NCBI GenBank assembly: GCA_946534345.1
Contig: CAMNCL010000003.1
Coordinates: 1 to 64,000 of the forward strand
Reading direction: 5' to 3'
Length of the DNA stretch: 64,000 bases
Source: an uncultured Caryophanales bacterium
GTDB taxonomy: Bacteria; Bacillota_I; Bacilli_A; RF39; UBA660
Shown here: positions 49,491 to 60,086 of the stretch, one piece after another
Position numbering within the stretch: position 1 is the first letter of the stretch
How the letters are laid out: the number at the start of each line of letters is the position of its first letter
Notes under the pieces: generated by a model
The model's database searches: none
Told to the model about the DNA's origin: nothing
Seen by the model: the letters and a program-made list of their open reading frames with translations, nothing else
Translations under genes and position numbers: made by a program

Positions 49491-50718
49491 ATCTTAATTT
49501 TCCTTTTGTACCTTTCATTCCTTTTACTCCACCTCTAGCTGCAAAACCTTGTAGTATATTAGAGTCAAATGAATGAACTTTACTAATACGTTTTTTATAA
49601 TCTTTAATTCCAATGTTAATCATATCTTCAAGTACTGAAGTAAAATTAATTCCTTTAGCATCCCATAAATAATATGCTAAACTTCCTGGAATGGAATTAA
49701 TTTCATTAATATAAACTTTCTTAGTCTTTTCATCAATTAAGAAATCTATTCTAGAATTACCAGAAGTACCAAGAGCTTTAAATGCTTTAACAGCTATATC
49801 TTCTATTTCTTCTCTTAATTTCTTATCTAAATCAGCAGGTAATTTACGATTAGCAGAAGCCATTCCTTTGCTTGATCCTTTAACAGGTTTCTTAAATCCT
49901 TTTAGTTTTCCACCTTTTCCATCACCAATATATTTATCAGCATATGTTAAGAATTTATTTGCAGATAATACTTCTTCTATTTCACTAACTTTTTGATGTT
50001 CATGATTACCTAGTACTGCAATATTTACTTCTTTTAAATTATCTACTACTTCTTCTACTAAAACCTTAGTATCATATTGAATAGCAGTATCAATTCCTTC
50101 TTTTAGACTTTCTTCATCATCACAAATACTGATTCCTACACTTGATCCTGTAGTAGCAGGTTTAACTATTACTGGGAATTTTAATTTCTTAACATCTTTA
50201 ATAACTTTATCTGTATCTTTACGATAATCATTATCATAGAACCATACATACTTAGTCATAGGTAATCCTACACTATTCCAAATATCTTTCATAATAGTTT
50301 TATCTTGACCAGCAACAGCTGCATATACATCTGGTCCTACAAATGGAATACCAATTGATTGTAGATATCCTTGTAGTACACCATCTTCCACATTAGTACC
50401 ATGAACAATTGGAAATGCAATATCAATATCTTTTACAACTCTCTTGATTAAACCATTTTTCTTTTGAAGTACATAACTACCATCTTTATAATATAAAACA
50501 ACGTTAGTACTATACTTTTTAATAAGATTTAAATCTTGATAAGAATCAATATCTTTTAACATTTCTCCAGTATACCATTCTCTATCTTTAGTAATATATA
50601 TTGGTATTATCTCATATTTTTCTTCATCCATTTTATTCATAGCTTGAATAGCTGAAATGATACTTACTTCATGTTCAACTGTTTCTCCACCAAAAATAAC
50701 TCCTACTTTGATTTTCAT
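49489..50718 (-). CDS. ddl: D-alanine--D-alanine ligase family protein
   Basis: KVGVIFGGETVEHEVSIISA, HGTNVEDGVLQGYL, VKPATTGSSVGI, NEINSIPG. Confidence 0.95.
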   Translation of the reverse strand: MKIKVGVIFGGETVEHEVSIISAIQAMNKMDEEKYEIIPIYITKDREWYTGEMLKDIDSYQDLNLIKKYSTNVVLYYKDGSYVLQKKNGLIKRVVKDIDIAFPIVHGTNVEDGVLQGYLQSIGIPFVGPDVYAAVAGQDKTIMKDIWNSVGLPMTKYVWFYDNDYRKDTDKVIKDVKKLKFPVIVKPATTGSSVGISICDDEESLKEGIDTAIQYDTKVLVEEVVDNLKEVNIAVLGNHEHQKVSEIEEVLSANKFLTYADKYIGDGKGGKLKGFKKPVKGSSKGMASANRKLPADLDKKLREEIEDIAVKAFKALGTSGNSRIDFLIDEKTKKVYINEINSIPGSLAYYLWDAKGINFTSVLEDMINIGIKDYKKRISKVHSFDSNILQGFAARGGVKGMKGTKGKLR

Positions 50719-50730
50719 AAAATCACTCTC

Positions 50731-52344
50731 CTATTTTTCATTATATGTATCTGGTAAATCATTTTCAAATAATGCATATACTTCTTTATTTAAAGCTAGT
50801 TCTCCAATAAATGGATATGCCTCTCTTACATCATTAAAAACAATTATTTTATCTTTGTCAAATTTCTTATTTAATAATCCTTCTTTAATTGGAAGCGTTT
50901 TCTTCTCACCAATTAGTATTGCATAATCTGCTACTTCTGCAATCTGTTCTCCAAATGCTTTGTTGTATTCATCTTCTTTTTCACCTAACTCTATCATTCC
51001 TGGAGTAACTACTACTTTTAAACCTGGCATCATATTAAGAACTTCAACAGCTCTTTTAGCACCTACTGGATTAGAATTATAGGCATCATCTATCATATAG
51101 AAATCCCCTAACTTTTTCAATTCTAATCTATGTTCTACTGGTCTTACTCCAGCAACTGCTTGAATTAAATCATCTATATCAATTCCAAACTCTTTACCAC
51201 ATGCAATAGCAGCTAAAATATTATAAACATTATGTTGACCTAGTAATTTAGTTTCAAAACGATACTTCTTCTTATCTCCCTTAAATGTTACATCAAATGA
51301 AGTCCCTTTATTAGAACATTTAATATTTGATGCATGAACATCTACATCTTTATTGTCTACTCCTATCCAAATAATTCTAACTTTATTCTTCAATTTATAA
51401 GATACCTGTAGAGGATCATCTCCATTTAAAACTCCAAAACCATCACTTGGTAAAGACTCAATAAGTTCAAATTTCCCTTTTTGAATATTTTCTTGACTAC
51501 CAAAACTTTCCATATGGGCTGTACCAATAGTAGTTAAAATACCATATTTTGGTTTTACTAATCTACATAATCCAGCTATTTCTCCTTTAACATATGCACC
51601 CATTTCAGCAATAAATATTTCAGTAAACTTATCCATATGATTATTAACTGTCATAATTAGACCATTATATGTATTTAAATTTCTAGGTGTTGGTAAAGCA
51701 TTATACTTAATATTTAAAATATCTGCTAGTATTCTTTTACTACTAGTTTTACCATAACTACCTGTAATACCTATTACTTTTAAAGTAGGCATACTTTTTA
51801 ATTTATTCTGAGCCATAGTTTTAAAATGTAAGTAAACACACTTCTCAATAGGAGTATTAATTACTTTAGCAATAAAAACTACAAAACAATTTAAATATGT
51901 CATTAATGATAATACTAAGAATAATAACCAGACAATTCTTAAATCATAGACATTTAATACTAAGAATATTATTGGAATAATAAATAATAATAAAATAGTA
52001 CATATTAATCTTTTGATTCTAGCAGTTATAACTAATTTCTTTTTATTTTGATCATTTATAATATTCTTTCTCCATTTACTAGCAATCAATACATTTATTA
52101 TTGCGACTATAATAGTACTAACATTAGATATAAAAGTACTGTTATAAGCAAAGACAAACATTAATAGTTCAATTATAATAATCATTAAATCTAAATCTAT
52201 GAATTGTTTATTATTCTTCATTACCCACTTCAAATAACGATTATTTTCATTATATAAGTTTTGTTGAAGCATATGTAATGATCTTTTTGTTTTATAATAA
52301 TTAATTATTATAAATGAACATAATACTATTATTATTGCAATCAT
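50731..52344 (-). CDS. murF: UDP-N-acetylmuramoyl-tripeptide--D-alanyl-D-alanine ligase-like Mur ligase with N-terminal TM region
   Basis: VIGITGSYGKTSSKRIL, AEMGAYVKGEIAGLCRLVKPKYGILTTIGTAHMESFGS, DDAYNSNPVGAKRAVEVL. Confidence 0.9.
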   Translation of the reverse strand: MIAIIIVLCSFIIINYYKTKRSLHMLQQNLYNENNRYLKWVMKNNKQFIDLDLMIIIIELLMFVFAYNSTFISNVSTIIVAIINVLIASKWRKNIINDQNKKKLVITARIKRLICTILLLFIIPIIFLVLNVYDLRIVWLLFLVLSLMTYLNCFVVFIAKVINTPIEKCVYLHFKTMAQNKLKSMPTLKVIGITGSYGKTSSKRILADILNIKYNALPTPRNLNTYNGLIMTVNNHMDKFTEIFIAEMGAYVKGEIAGLCRLVKPKYGILTTIGTAHMESFGSQENIQKGKFELIESLPSDGFGVLNGDDPLQVSYKLKNKVRIIWIGVDNKDVDVHASNIKCSNKGTSFDVTFKGDKKKYRFETKLLGQHNVYNILAAIACGKEFGIDIDDLIQAVAGVRPVEHRLELKKLGDFYMIDDAYNSNPVGAKRAVEVLNMMPGLKVVVTPGMIELGEKEDEYNKAFGEQIAEVADYAILIGEKKTLPIKEGLLNKKFDKDKIIVFNDVREAYPFIGELALNKEVYALFENDLPDTYNEK

Positions 52345-52371
52345 ATTAGCCTCCTTAGCCTCCTTAGTCTC

Positions 52372-53091
52372 CTAAAAAAATTCTTTTAAAATACTCACAA
52401 CTCTAGGTAAATTTTCTAAATAAGCATAATGTGTACCAGGTAGAATTATTAATGCTGCATCAATCATTATCTTCTCTAATTCTCTAGCATCTCTAACTGG
52501 TGCTTCTGTATCATATTCTCCCCATATTAATAACGTTGGTTCTTCTATTTCTCTAGCATACTTAGATAAATCTTCATTAACTACTTCCACTAATGTTTGA
52601 CGCATTATTGGACTAGCTGCTCTATAATCTCTAGAACCAATATATTTTTTCATATATTCACCAAAGCTATTCAAACCTGGAAGTGTTTTTAATTTCTTTA
52701 ATATTTGAACAGTCAATGATAATTTTTCTTCTATTCTAATACATGGAGCTCCAAATAAAACTAATTTTTCAATAGGATTTCTAGCAGAATATCTAATTGC
52801 TACTCTACCACCAAAAGAGTGACCAATAACTATAGGCTTCTTAATACCTACTAATTCTACAAATTTTTCTAACATGACAGAGTATTTTTCAATATTCCAA
52901 GGTTCACTTGGTTCTGGACTTTTTCCAAATCCTGGAAAATCTAGAATAGTTATTCTAAATTTATCGGAAAAGTTATCTCCTACTGGTTTCATCATTTCTA
53001 TATTTTGACCCCATCCATGAAGTAATAGTATATCTTTTCCTTTACCATATTGAATATAATTAATTTTAACATCTTGAATTTTAATTTCCAT
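52372..53091 (-). CDS. alpha/beta hydrolase
   Basis: ILLLHGWGQN, VIGHSFGGRVAIRYS, LIWGEYDTEAP, GTHYAYLENL. Confidence 0.93.
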   Translation of the reverse strand: MEIKIQDVKINYIQYGKGKDILLLHGWGQNIEMMKPVGDNFSDKFRITILDFPGFGKSPEPSEPWNIEKYSVMLEKFVELVGIKKPIVIGHSFGGRVAIRYSARNPIEKLVLFGAPCIRIEEKLSLTVQILKKLKTLPGLNSFGEYMKKYIGSRDYRAASPIMRQTLVEVVNEDLSKYAREIEEPTLLIWGEYDTEAPVRDARELEKIMIDAALIILPGTHYAYLENLPRVVSILKEFF

Positions 53092-53140
53092 TATACCACT
53101 CCAATATTATTATATCACAACTTAATTCTATAAGAAAAAC

Positions 53141-53177
53141 AAAAGGAAAGTATTTAATAATTTTACACTTTCCTTTT
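53141..53177 (-). terminator. intrinsic terminator closing the envelope/sortase operon
   Basis: AAAAGGAAAGT / ACTTTCCTTTT hairpin. Confidence 0.7.
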
Positions 53178-53180
53178 AAT

Positions 53181-53987
53181 TTACTTTATTTTTTCAATTG
53201 AATAGAAGCAATAATCATCAGTACTACTATTTTGTTTAAATGTATAGGTATATTCACTAACCTTTGATCCATACTTAGCTAATACTTCTTTTTCACTTAA
53301 AACATTATTTCTCAAACTAACTGTTCCAATTAATTTACTCTTTGAATCATTTGCATATATTTCTGCTTCAGTTACATCATTACTTCCATTAGGATTCTTA
53401 TATTCAACATAGAATACTCTTCTAGTAACATTTATTGTTTCTTCTTCAACGTTAGTTTTTATAGTCTGAGAATAATATCCATTCTTATATACTGTACTAG
53501 TAGTTGGTGCAGTATAAGAATAATTACCATTTGTATCATTGTATACTATATTATACTCGTTCCCAGCATTAACATTAGATGGTTTATATTCTAAGTTCTT
53601 ACCAAAAATCTTTTCATAGTTTTTCTTAACATTTTCACCTACTAAATATTGAGCTGTATTAGTACCAATCATATCATCATACATTGAAACAAATAGTGCT
53701 GCTTCTTTATTAAATTTACTAGCTATTAAGCTTTTATCAATTTTATAGATATATCCAAAATACTTTGAACTAGAATCATTAAAAGCTTTATCAAATTTAG
53801 TTAATGTATTACTTATTTGATACATAGCATTTAAATCAAGTTTTACATCATCTACAACCACAACAGTTGTAGTATCATTTTTACTTTTATTTAGTATTAA
53901 TTTATCTACTGCTATATATCCACCTAAACCTAATATAATTAGTATTAAAAATATTATTAATACTTTTGGTGTTTTCTTTTCTTCCAT
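53181..53987 (-). CDS. hypothetical membrane-anchored extracytoplasmic protein
   Basis: N-terminal TM; Thr/Asn/Ser-rich exported domain. Confidence 0.65.
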   Translation of the reverse strand: MEEKKTPKVLIIFLILIILGLGGYIAVDKLILNKSKNDTTTVVVVDDVKLDLNAMYQISNTLTKFDKAFNDSSSKYFGYIYKIDKSLIASKFNKEAALFVSMYDDMIGTNTAQYLVGENVKKNYEKIFGKNLEYKPSNVNAGNEYNIVYNDTNGNYSYTAPTTSTVYKNGYYSQTIKTNVEEETINVTRRVFYVEYKNPNGSNDVTEAEIYANDSKSKLIGTVSLRNNVLSEKEVLAKYGSKVSEYTYTFKQNSSTDDYCFYSIEKIK

Positions 53988-54002
53988 GTCAATTTCCCCT
54001 TT

Positions 54003-54506
54003 TTATTTCATAGTTTCACTAAGAGCTCTACATTGATTGTATCCCTTTTGATTTGGATTATTATTTCTTAGAGCTTCTTCTGTAACAGGATCAGAACGAT
54101 ATGTTGCTTCTAAGATAGCATCATAACTAGTACTAATATCTCCTCCTGAACGATTACCATTTTTATCTTTGAATGTAAAAACTGTATCAGAATTAACTTT
54201 TACACTCACTTTAGGAGGAACTTCATTAATATCATAGAATCCTATTTTGTAAGTTCTAGTAGCATCTACACTATTAGCAAAGCGATACACAAAACTTTCA
54301 ACAAATTTTTCTTTATCTATTCGATATAATCCACAAGTTCTATAATAAACATAATCTATAGCATCTTCCATTGCAGCGTCTGTTGTTTCTTTTAATAAGT
54401 AATAATCTAACTCACTACCAGTAGAATAATTAGTTATAATGTTTATTAAAAGTAAACTAATTACACTTAATAGAATTATACCTATAGTTAACATTGCCTT
54501 ATTCAT
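54003..54506 (-). CDS. hypothetical pilin-like/TadE-like small membrane protein
   Basis: N-terminal TM then exported domain; two Cys; family uncertain. Confidence 0.55.
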   Translation of the reverse strand: MNKAMLTIGIILLSVISLLLINIITNYSTGSELDYYLLKETTDAAMEDAIDYVYYRTCGLYRIDKEKFVESFVYRFANSVDATRTYKIGFYDINEVPPKVSVKVNSDTVFTFKDKNGNRSGGDISTSYDAILEATYRSDPVTEEALRNNNPNQKGYNQCRALSETMK

Positions 54507-54522
54507 ATAAGTCTATCTCCTC

Positions 54523-57480
54523 CTAATCTCCTAAATTTGATACATCGCTGAACGATTCACAATCTTCATTAACACCAATATTATTACATTTTAATTTATT
54601 ATCATCAGGATAAGTTACAAATCCATTTAATGTTTTTCTTAAGAATGAACTCTTATAATTATAAACGCTATTCTTCTCTGTAGGTAAACTAGAATTAAAT
54701 GACGCATAAGAGAAACTTGCATCACTTGCTAATCCTTTAATTTCCCTCAATTTTTCAGGTGTCAATGTAACTTGATAATCTAGATACTGATCATCATAAA
54801 TTGAATAACTCTTAGCTTGAATCCATTGATAATATTCAACTGGATTACTTTTATACTTACTATCTTTTAATATATTAGTCGAGAACTTAGTCCAGTTAAA
54901 TCCTGGAGCTCTTCCAGCAGCAGAAGTATTCGTAACTCCACCTTTTGGTTCTGGGAATAAGTTTTTCAAATCAACTGTTCTTATACGATAATTTGGAGTT
55001 CCACCACCACCATCTCCTGTACATTTATCTTCAGGTGGTATACTTCCATATGCATAGAAACAATTAACATCTATTTTCCATCCAAAATAACCAAATCCTC
55101 TAGTTGATGCTTTAATATTATATGTTGGTGTAAAGCCTGAAATATTAGTTTCTTTCCAGCTACTTGGACATTCATTTATAAATGCACTTGATTGTGTACT
55201 ATTAGTAGCATTTTCATCAGTTACATTTGATGAATTAGTTCCATTAGCAAATAATTTTGTATAGTACCATCTCCACCATCTATCATTAACTTTTGATGTT
55301 GTTAATGGTAAGCAATATTGTTTATCATAGAATGATCCACCAGGACATTCATCAACATGATTCTTTAGACCACCCTTTGTATTAATACAAGCTCCTTTGA
55401 ATCCCCATGTAGTATCATATGAAATTTTATTACTTGAGCCATTAGTGTAACAACCTCCAAAATTTCTTAAGAAGATAGATTTTGATAATTTAGTGTTCTT
55501 ATCTTGGCCATTGTTATTACCAGTATGACTATCATAAGTTAATGAATCCATTTTACTACTGTTATATTGGGCATCAGTTACTTCAGTACCCTTTTCATTA
55601 ACAACTATTGTAAATGTAGCTGTTCTAACATTACAAATAGCTTTTGCTTTACATTCTCTTACTGCTCTATCATATTCAGCCTTATTTGCTTGATTATCTT
55701 TTTTAGCAACAACAGGATTTAAATATTCATTATCTTTAATTTTACTTACTACTGTTGCAGCACTGTCATTAGCATTAGCAAATTTTTGTGTACATGTTTT
55801 TGTTGAATAATGACATTTAGCAGAGCATAAACCGTCAGATTTTTGTAATCTTATGAACCCATCACCAGAAACTCCATAATTAGAATAGTTCCAGTTTCTA
55901 TCTGTCTTTGTACCACCATTGTCGGATGTAGAATGAGAATAGAATCTTGCTGGGGTATATATAGATGTTCCTGACCATTTAATTTCTCCTCCACTCCAAT
56001 AATAACATCCATTATGCCCACTTGAACCAAGACCACCATATGAATATTTATTTACTGTAAAAGGTTTTTCTGATGTTTGAGATTTACAAGTATTAATCTC
56101 AGAATTTAAATCTATTTTTTCAGATTGTACATAATCACTATAATTTAACATATCTTGATTAGTGTTTGCATATACTTTTTTATAACATTTTTCACTACAT
56201 TTTAAAGTATATTTTCCACCATCACACTCTTCAACACAACTATCGAATTCATCATTTGGTCCCGCTCTATTTTTTGTAACATCTTTTCCTTTCTTTTTGT
56301 GGTGAACACAACGCGGTCTAGGTGAACAACTTCCCTTTTTTATAATAGGTTCTTCGGGAATTTGATATGTTTTACAAGTAACATAACTCTTTGCATGAAC
56401 TTGATACTGCAAGCATAAACCTGCTCTAGTAGCCACTGGAGGACCATATTGAACCTCAACTTTTTCTGTACATTTTATTTTACAAGTAAACTTAGTAGTA
56501 TCTTTATGAACATTTCCAGGAGCAAAATGATAAACATAGGCAAAGTTTTCTAATGGTTTATCAATAATTCTAGTTGCCTGCATTTTTGTAACATTAGAAT
56601 AATAATCTGGAGAATTCACATTTTGATCATTGATTTTAGTAGTACTACATTGTAATTGCATTGGACTTCCAACAAAGTTTCCAGAATTATTAATAATACT
56701 TCTATCAGTAATATTTCCTTTATTCTCTACTTTAACATTGTCTCCAAAAGAACTGTTTCTTATTGAACAATAACTCTTTTCAAAGTCAGTTGATGGGTTA
56801 GAACAATTAACACCGGTTTCATCAACGGGAGCATCAGGATCTGCATTAGAGTCAGCTTCTGCATAAGCTTTAACTAATCCTACATCATCATCACCATCTC
56901 CAGGATCACGTACATCTTCAGCCGAACCAAAGGCATTATCTACTGTGATAGAAAAATCAACAGTTCCCTCACATACATAACTTTCACCATTAGCGTTAGT
57001 ATAAGGAATTTTAATATCAGTAGCTTTAAACTTTATTGTTAAATCATCCGAAGTATTTAATCGATAATCTTTTAATTGTGAAAGTTGTATAGAATAAGGA
57101 TTACCAAACGAGATTTGACCTGAATTTGCATCTACACCGTTAATTTTAACTACTTTAAAAGTAACTCCTTTAAGGATATCATAATGGGGATCATTGCTAT
57201 CCGGTGTAACTGAAACATTTAGAGTACTAGAACTACTATCATCGATATCAGCATCTACTCCAAATTTATCAGGTAACGATGTGCTCAAATCTGCCTTAAC
57301 GGTATCAGGACATGGAACAACTTTCTCCTTTTGATCTTCACTCCTCTGCTTAACATCAGTTACTATTTTTCCATTACTTAATGAGGATCCTATATATACT
57401 AAACTAAATATAGCTACTACTATAGTTAGGAAAGTAACTATCCACACCTTATTATGCAGTTTTTTCTTCATTTGATTCAT
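54523..57480 (-). CDS. large Cys-rich exported protein (985 aa)
   Basis: N-terminal TM/signal; many CxC/CxxC-type cysteines (e.g. CVEECDGGKYTLKCSEKC); no C-terminal LPXTG-TM. Confidence 0.75.
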   Translation of the reverse strand: MNQMKKKLHNKVWIVTFLTIVVAIFSLVYIGSSLSNGKIVTDVKQRSEDQKEKVVPCPDTVKADLSTSLPDKFGVDADIDDSSSSTLNVSVTPDSNDPHYDILKGVTFKVVKINGVDANSGQISFGNPYSIQLSQLKDYRLNTSDDLTIKFKATDIKIPYTNANGESYVCEGTVDFSITVDNAFGSAEDVRDPGDGDDDVGLVKAYAEADSNADPDAPVDETGVNCSNPSTDFEKSYCSIRNSSFGDNVKVENKGNITDRSIINNSGNFVGSPMQLQCSTTKINDQNVNSPDYYSNVTKMQATRIIDKPLENFAYVYHFAPGNVHKDTTKFTCKIKCTEKVEVQYGPPVATRAGLCLQYQVHAKSYVTCKTYQIPEEPIIKKGSCSPRPRCVHHKKKGKDVTKNRAGPNDEFDSCVEECDGGKYTLKCSEKCYKKVYANTNQDMLNYSDYVQSEKIDLNSEINTCKSQTSEKPFTVNKYSYGGLGSSGHNGCYYWSGGEIKWSGTSIYTPARFYSHSTSDNGGTKTDRNWNYSNYGVSGDGFIRLQKSDGLCSAKCHYSTKTCTQKFANANDSAATVVSKIKDNEYLNPVVAKKDNQANKAEYDRAVRECKAKAICNVRTATFTIVVNEKGTEVTDAQYNSSKMDSLTYDSHTGNNNGQDKNTKLSKSIFLRNFGGCYTNGSSNKISYDTTWGFKGACINTKGGLKNHVDECPGGSFYDKQYCLPLTTSKVNDRWWRWYYTKLFANGTNSSNVTDENATNSTQSSAFINECPSSWKETNISGFTPTYNIKASTRGFGYFGWKIDVNCFYAYGSIPPEDKCTGDGGGGTPNYRIRTVDLKNLFPEPKGGVTNTSAAGRAPGFNWTKFSTNILKDSKYKSNPVEYYQWIQAKSYSIYDDQYLDYQVTLTPEKLREIKGLASDASFSYASFNSSLPTEKNSVYNYKSSFLRKTLNGFVTYPDDNKLKCNNIGVNEDCESFSDVSNLGD

Positions 57481-58270
57481 CTCCTTCTAATGCTTCAATG
57501 ATTTCATCATATTTTTTTGTTTTTTTCAATTTGCTTAATCTTTTTAGTCTTTTATTATCAACTTCTTTTGCTGAAACAACTATTTCAATATCTTTATCAT
57601 TACCAAACATTCTAGTACATGTTACTAACGATAAAATATTATCATGAGAAGTCACTTTCAAATTATAATCATAAATAGAATTATCCTTAAACAATTTAAT
57701 CTCTCTTTTTAATTCATCTTTAGAATGATCTCCGACAGGTAGATTAGACATTGTCAAATACTCTATCATAGCAACTGAGAAGATTCGATATAGATGATTT
57801 TCATTATTTATAGTTAATTGTATATACTGATTATCTTTAGCAAAGTCATAATATACAAAAGACATTAATTCTTCAAAACGTTTGAATGCTGGTGAATTTT
57901 TCCTAGGAGTTGACGATAAATTCATAACATTATGTCCATATATTCTCATACTATTATAAAATTTATCATCACGATTAACCGTCCAAGAATATCTTTCCCT
58001 TGTTACTGGTAAATCTTTACCTGTTGTAATTGCCACTACAGGTATATCAATCTTTGTTCCACCAACTCTTATCCAACCAACGGTTTTATAGATATCATCA
58101 TCTTTCTTTTTTTCTTTCTTTATATTAGAAAGTCTTGACTCTTCTTCAAAGTCACTTGTTTTGGATAATAGTTCAAAATTAATAATTATAAATAATCCTA
58201 AAGCAAGTAAAATCGCTGTAGCAATTATTATATATAATTGATTATGTTTTTTTGCTGCTTTTTTTAGCAT
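57452..58270 (-). CDS. class B-like sortase
   Basis: N-terminal TM, IDIPVV, MRIYGHNV, ILSLVTCTRMFGNDKDIEIVVSAKEV. Confidence 0.85.
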   Translation of the reverse strand: MLKKAAKKHNQLYIIIATAILLALGLFIIINFELLSKTSDFEEESRLSNIKKEKKKDDDIYKTVGWIRVGGTKIDIPVVAITTGKDLPVTRERYSWTVNRDDKFYNSMRIYGHNVMNLSSTPRKNSPAFKRFEELMSFVYYDFAKDNQYIQLTINNENHLYRIFSVAMIEYLTMSNLPVGDHSKDELKREIKLFKDNSIYDYNLKVTSHDNILSLVTCTRMFGNDKDIEIVVSAKEVDNKRLKRLSKLKKTKKYDEIIEALEGDESNEEKTA

Positions 58271-58284
58271 TTTCTTTCTCCAAT

Positions 58285-60078
58285 CTAGTCTATTAAAAAT
58301 GGATCTATTTCTGTACCTTTACCACTAGTTACTATAGTATTACTCTTAAAATAGCCAACTGGTCTAACAGTAAGGCTTTCATAAGCATCAACTTCATAAT
58401 TATAAGGTACACCTATTTCAGTAATAGCACCAGTAATAAACTTTTTCTTAGAAGAATTAATTAACCAGTATGATCCTCTATTTCCAGGATAAGCACTAAA
58501 CATTTCATACATATCAGGTGCAGATAAAACTGCTTTATATTTCTTAGTATCAATTTCTTCACCGTAGATTATTTTATTTTTATAAATTGGTACAGTAATC
58601 TCATGATTTTCAAATTTAGAAACATCAAAGTATTTTACTACTCTATTATTAATACAATATCCTACATTTGTTCTATCTTTTGGATTATATTGAAGATTTC
58701 CTGCATCATTATAATACTTACATGTCAATTCGCTATCATATCCACTCTCAATGTTTTCACTAATTACCTTAGTTGTTCCATCATCCATTATTTTAACAAT
58801 TCTCCAAACTGTATTTGCATCATTTACATATTCTCCAACTTCTCTAGTATTCAACAAATCAGATCCTTTAACCTTCTTTGTATCGTTAAAACTATATGGA
58901 TTATCTTTAGTACCATTTCCAGATGAAATCAAAGCACTTCCTTTAATTTTCATCATTGGTCTTACACCAAAATTATCATCAGAAGGATAAACATAATACT
59001 CTAATCCCTCATCTTCTTCTAACATTACTAGTTCTCTAGTTACATAAGCTTCTTTATTGCTCTTTTTCTCAGCAACCCAAGATAAAGTGAAAGGTTTCAT
59101 GAAATTCATTTCACCATCTTTAGCTTTGTTTATTTCTACAACTGAAGGAATATATACGTTTCTTTCTTTAGTATAAGACTCACATTCAGTTTTATTTAAA
59201 CTGTTTTCATCTAAAGTCATACTACAAAATTTTGACTTAACTATCATCTTTTTAGCATTTTTATTTAAATTACTGTAAAAATAATCTAACCATTTATCTA
59301 ACTTAGTATGATTAACATTGGCAATATCTAAGTCAGAAATAATAATTACATTTCCATTCTCATCAAGTCCAAATACTCTAAACATAATATTAGATAATCT
59401 TAAATAGTTATTTTCAGGATGTCCTTTAAAATTATCTGCTCCATTTAATTTTTCTTTTATTTCTTTTGCTAATCTTCTAACAACCTTAACAGTTCTTTTA
59501 ACTGTAGTTTTATTATTTAAATTATCAAAGGCAACATATTCAATCTCATAAGTTCCAATTGTAGAACTATCAACCTCACCTTTAATAGTAACATCAGATA
59601 CTTTCAATTCACCATCTACTGCATCTACTACACTTTTGACACCATATTCTTTATATTTTCCATCTTTATCTATTCTTATTTCTTCACTACCATTTAATTT
59701 AATAACTGGCCCCTCATGATCAACTTTTGATTTATAACGGCCACATTCCAAATAAGTATAATACTTGTATTCTCCACTTTCTTTTCTAACTTTAACCCAA
59801 CTATTTTCATTAGAACATGTTTTTTTAGTTAAAGGAATGAAGAAGTCATTTTCAAGTAATGCTTCATCATATAGTTTTTGCAAAGCCAATGTTTTAACTC
59901 TTTCTCCTGATGGTAATTCTCTACTATTTAATTCATAATATCTTTTAGCAGCAGCCTCCATTTGTTTTTCATGTGCTTTAAAAGTTATTTGAGGTTGAAT
60001 TACTACAAACCATGCGATAGCAATCACAATAACGAAAAAAACAATTAATTTTAGCTTTTTACTTATTTTATTTAGCAT
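58285..60078 (-). CDS. exported pilin-like protein with Ig-like (DUF5011-type) domain
   Basis: Hydrophobic N-terminal helix followed by ITFKAHEKQMEAAAKRYYELN; DGPVIKLNG-like start (EGPVIKLNGSEEIRI...STIGTYEIEYVAFDNLNNKTTVKRTVKVV). Confidence 0.7.
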   Translation of the reverse strand: MLNKISKKLKLIVFFVIVIAIAWFVVIQPQITFKAHEKQMEAAAKRYYELNSRELPSGERVKTLALQKLYDEALLENDFFIPLTKKTCSNENSWVKVRKESGEYKYYTYLECGRYKSKVDHEGPVIKLNGSEEIRIDKDGKYKEYGVKSVVDAVDGELKVSDVTIKGEVDSSTIGTYEIEYVAFDNLNNKTTVKRTVKVVRRLAKEIKEKLNGADNFKGHPENNYLRLSNIMFRVFGLDENGNVIIISDLDIANVNHTKLDKWLDYFYSNLNKNAKKMIVKSKFCSMTLDENSLNKTECESYTKERNVYIPSVVEINKAKDGEMNFMKPFTLSWVAEKKSNKEAYVTRELVMLEEDEGLEYYVYPSDDNFGVRPMMKIKGSALISSGNGTKDNPYSFNDTKKVKGSDLLNTREVGEYVNDANTVWRIVKIMDDGTTKVISENIESGYDSELTCKYYNDAGNLQYNPKDRTNVGYCINNRVVKYFDVSKFENHEITVPIYKNKIIYGEEIDTKKYKAVLSAPDMYEMFSAYPGNRGSYWLINSSKKKFITGAITEIGVPYNYEVDAYESLTVRPVGYFKSNTIVTSGKGTEIDPFLID

Positions 60079-60086
60079 ATTTCCTC

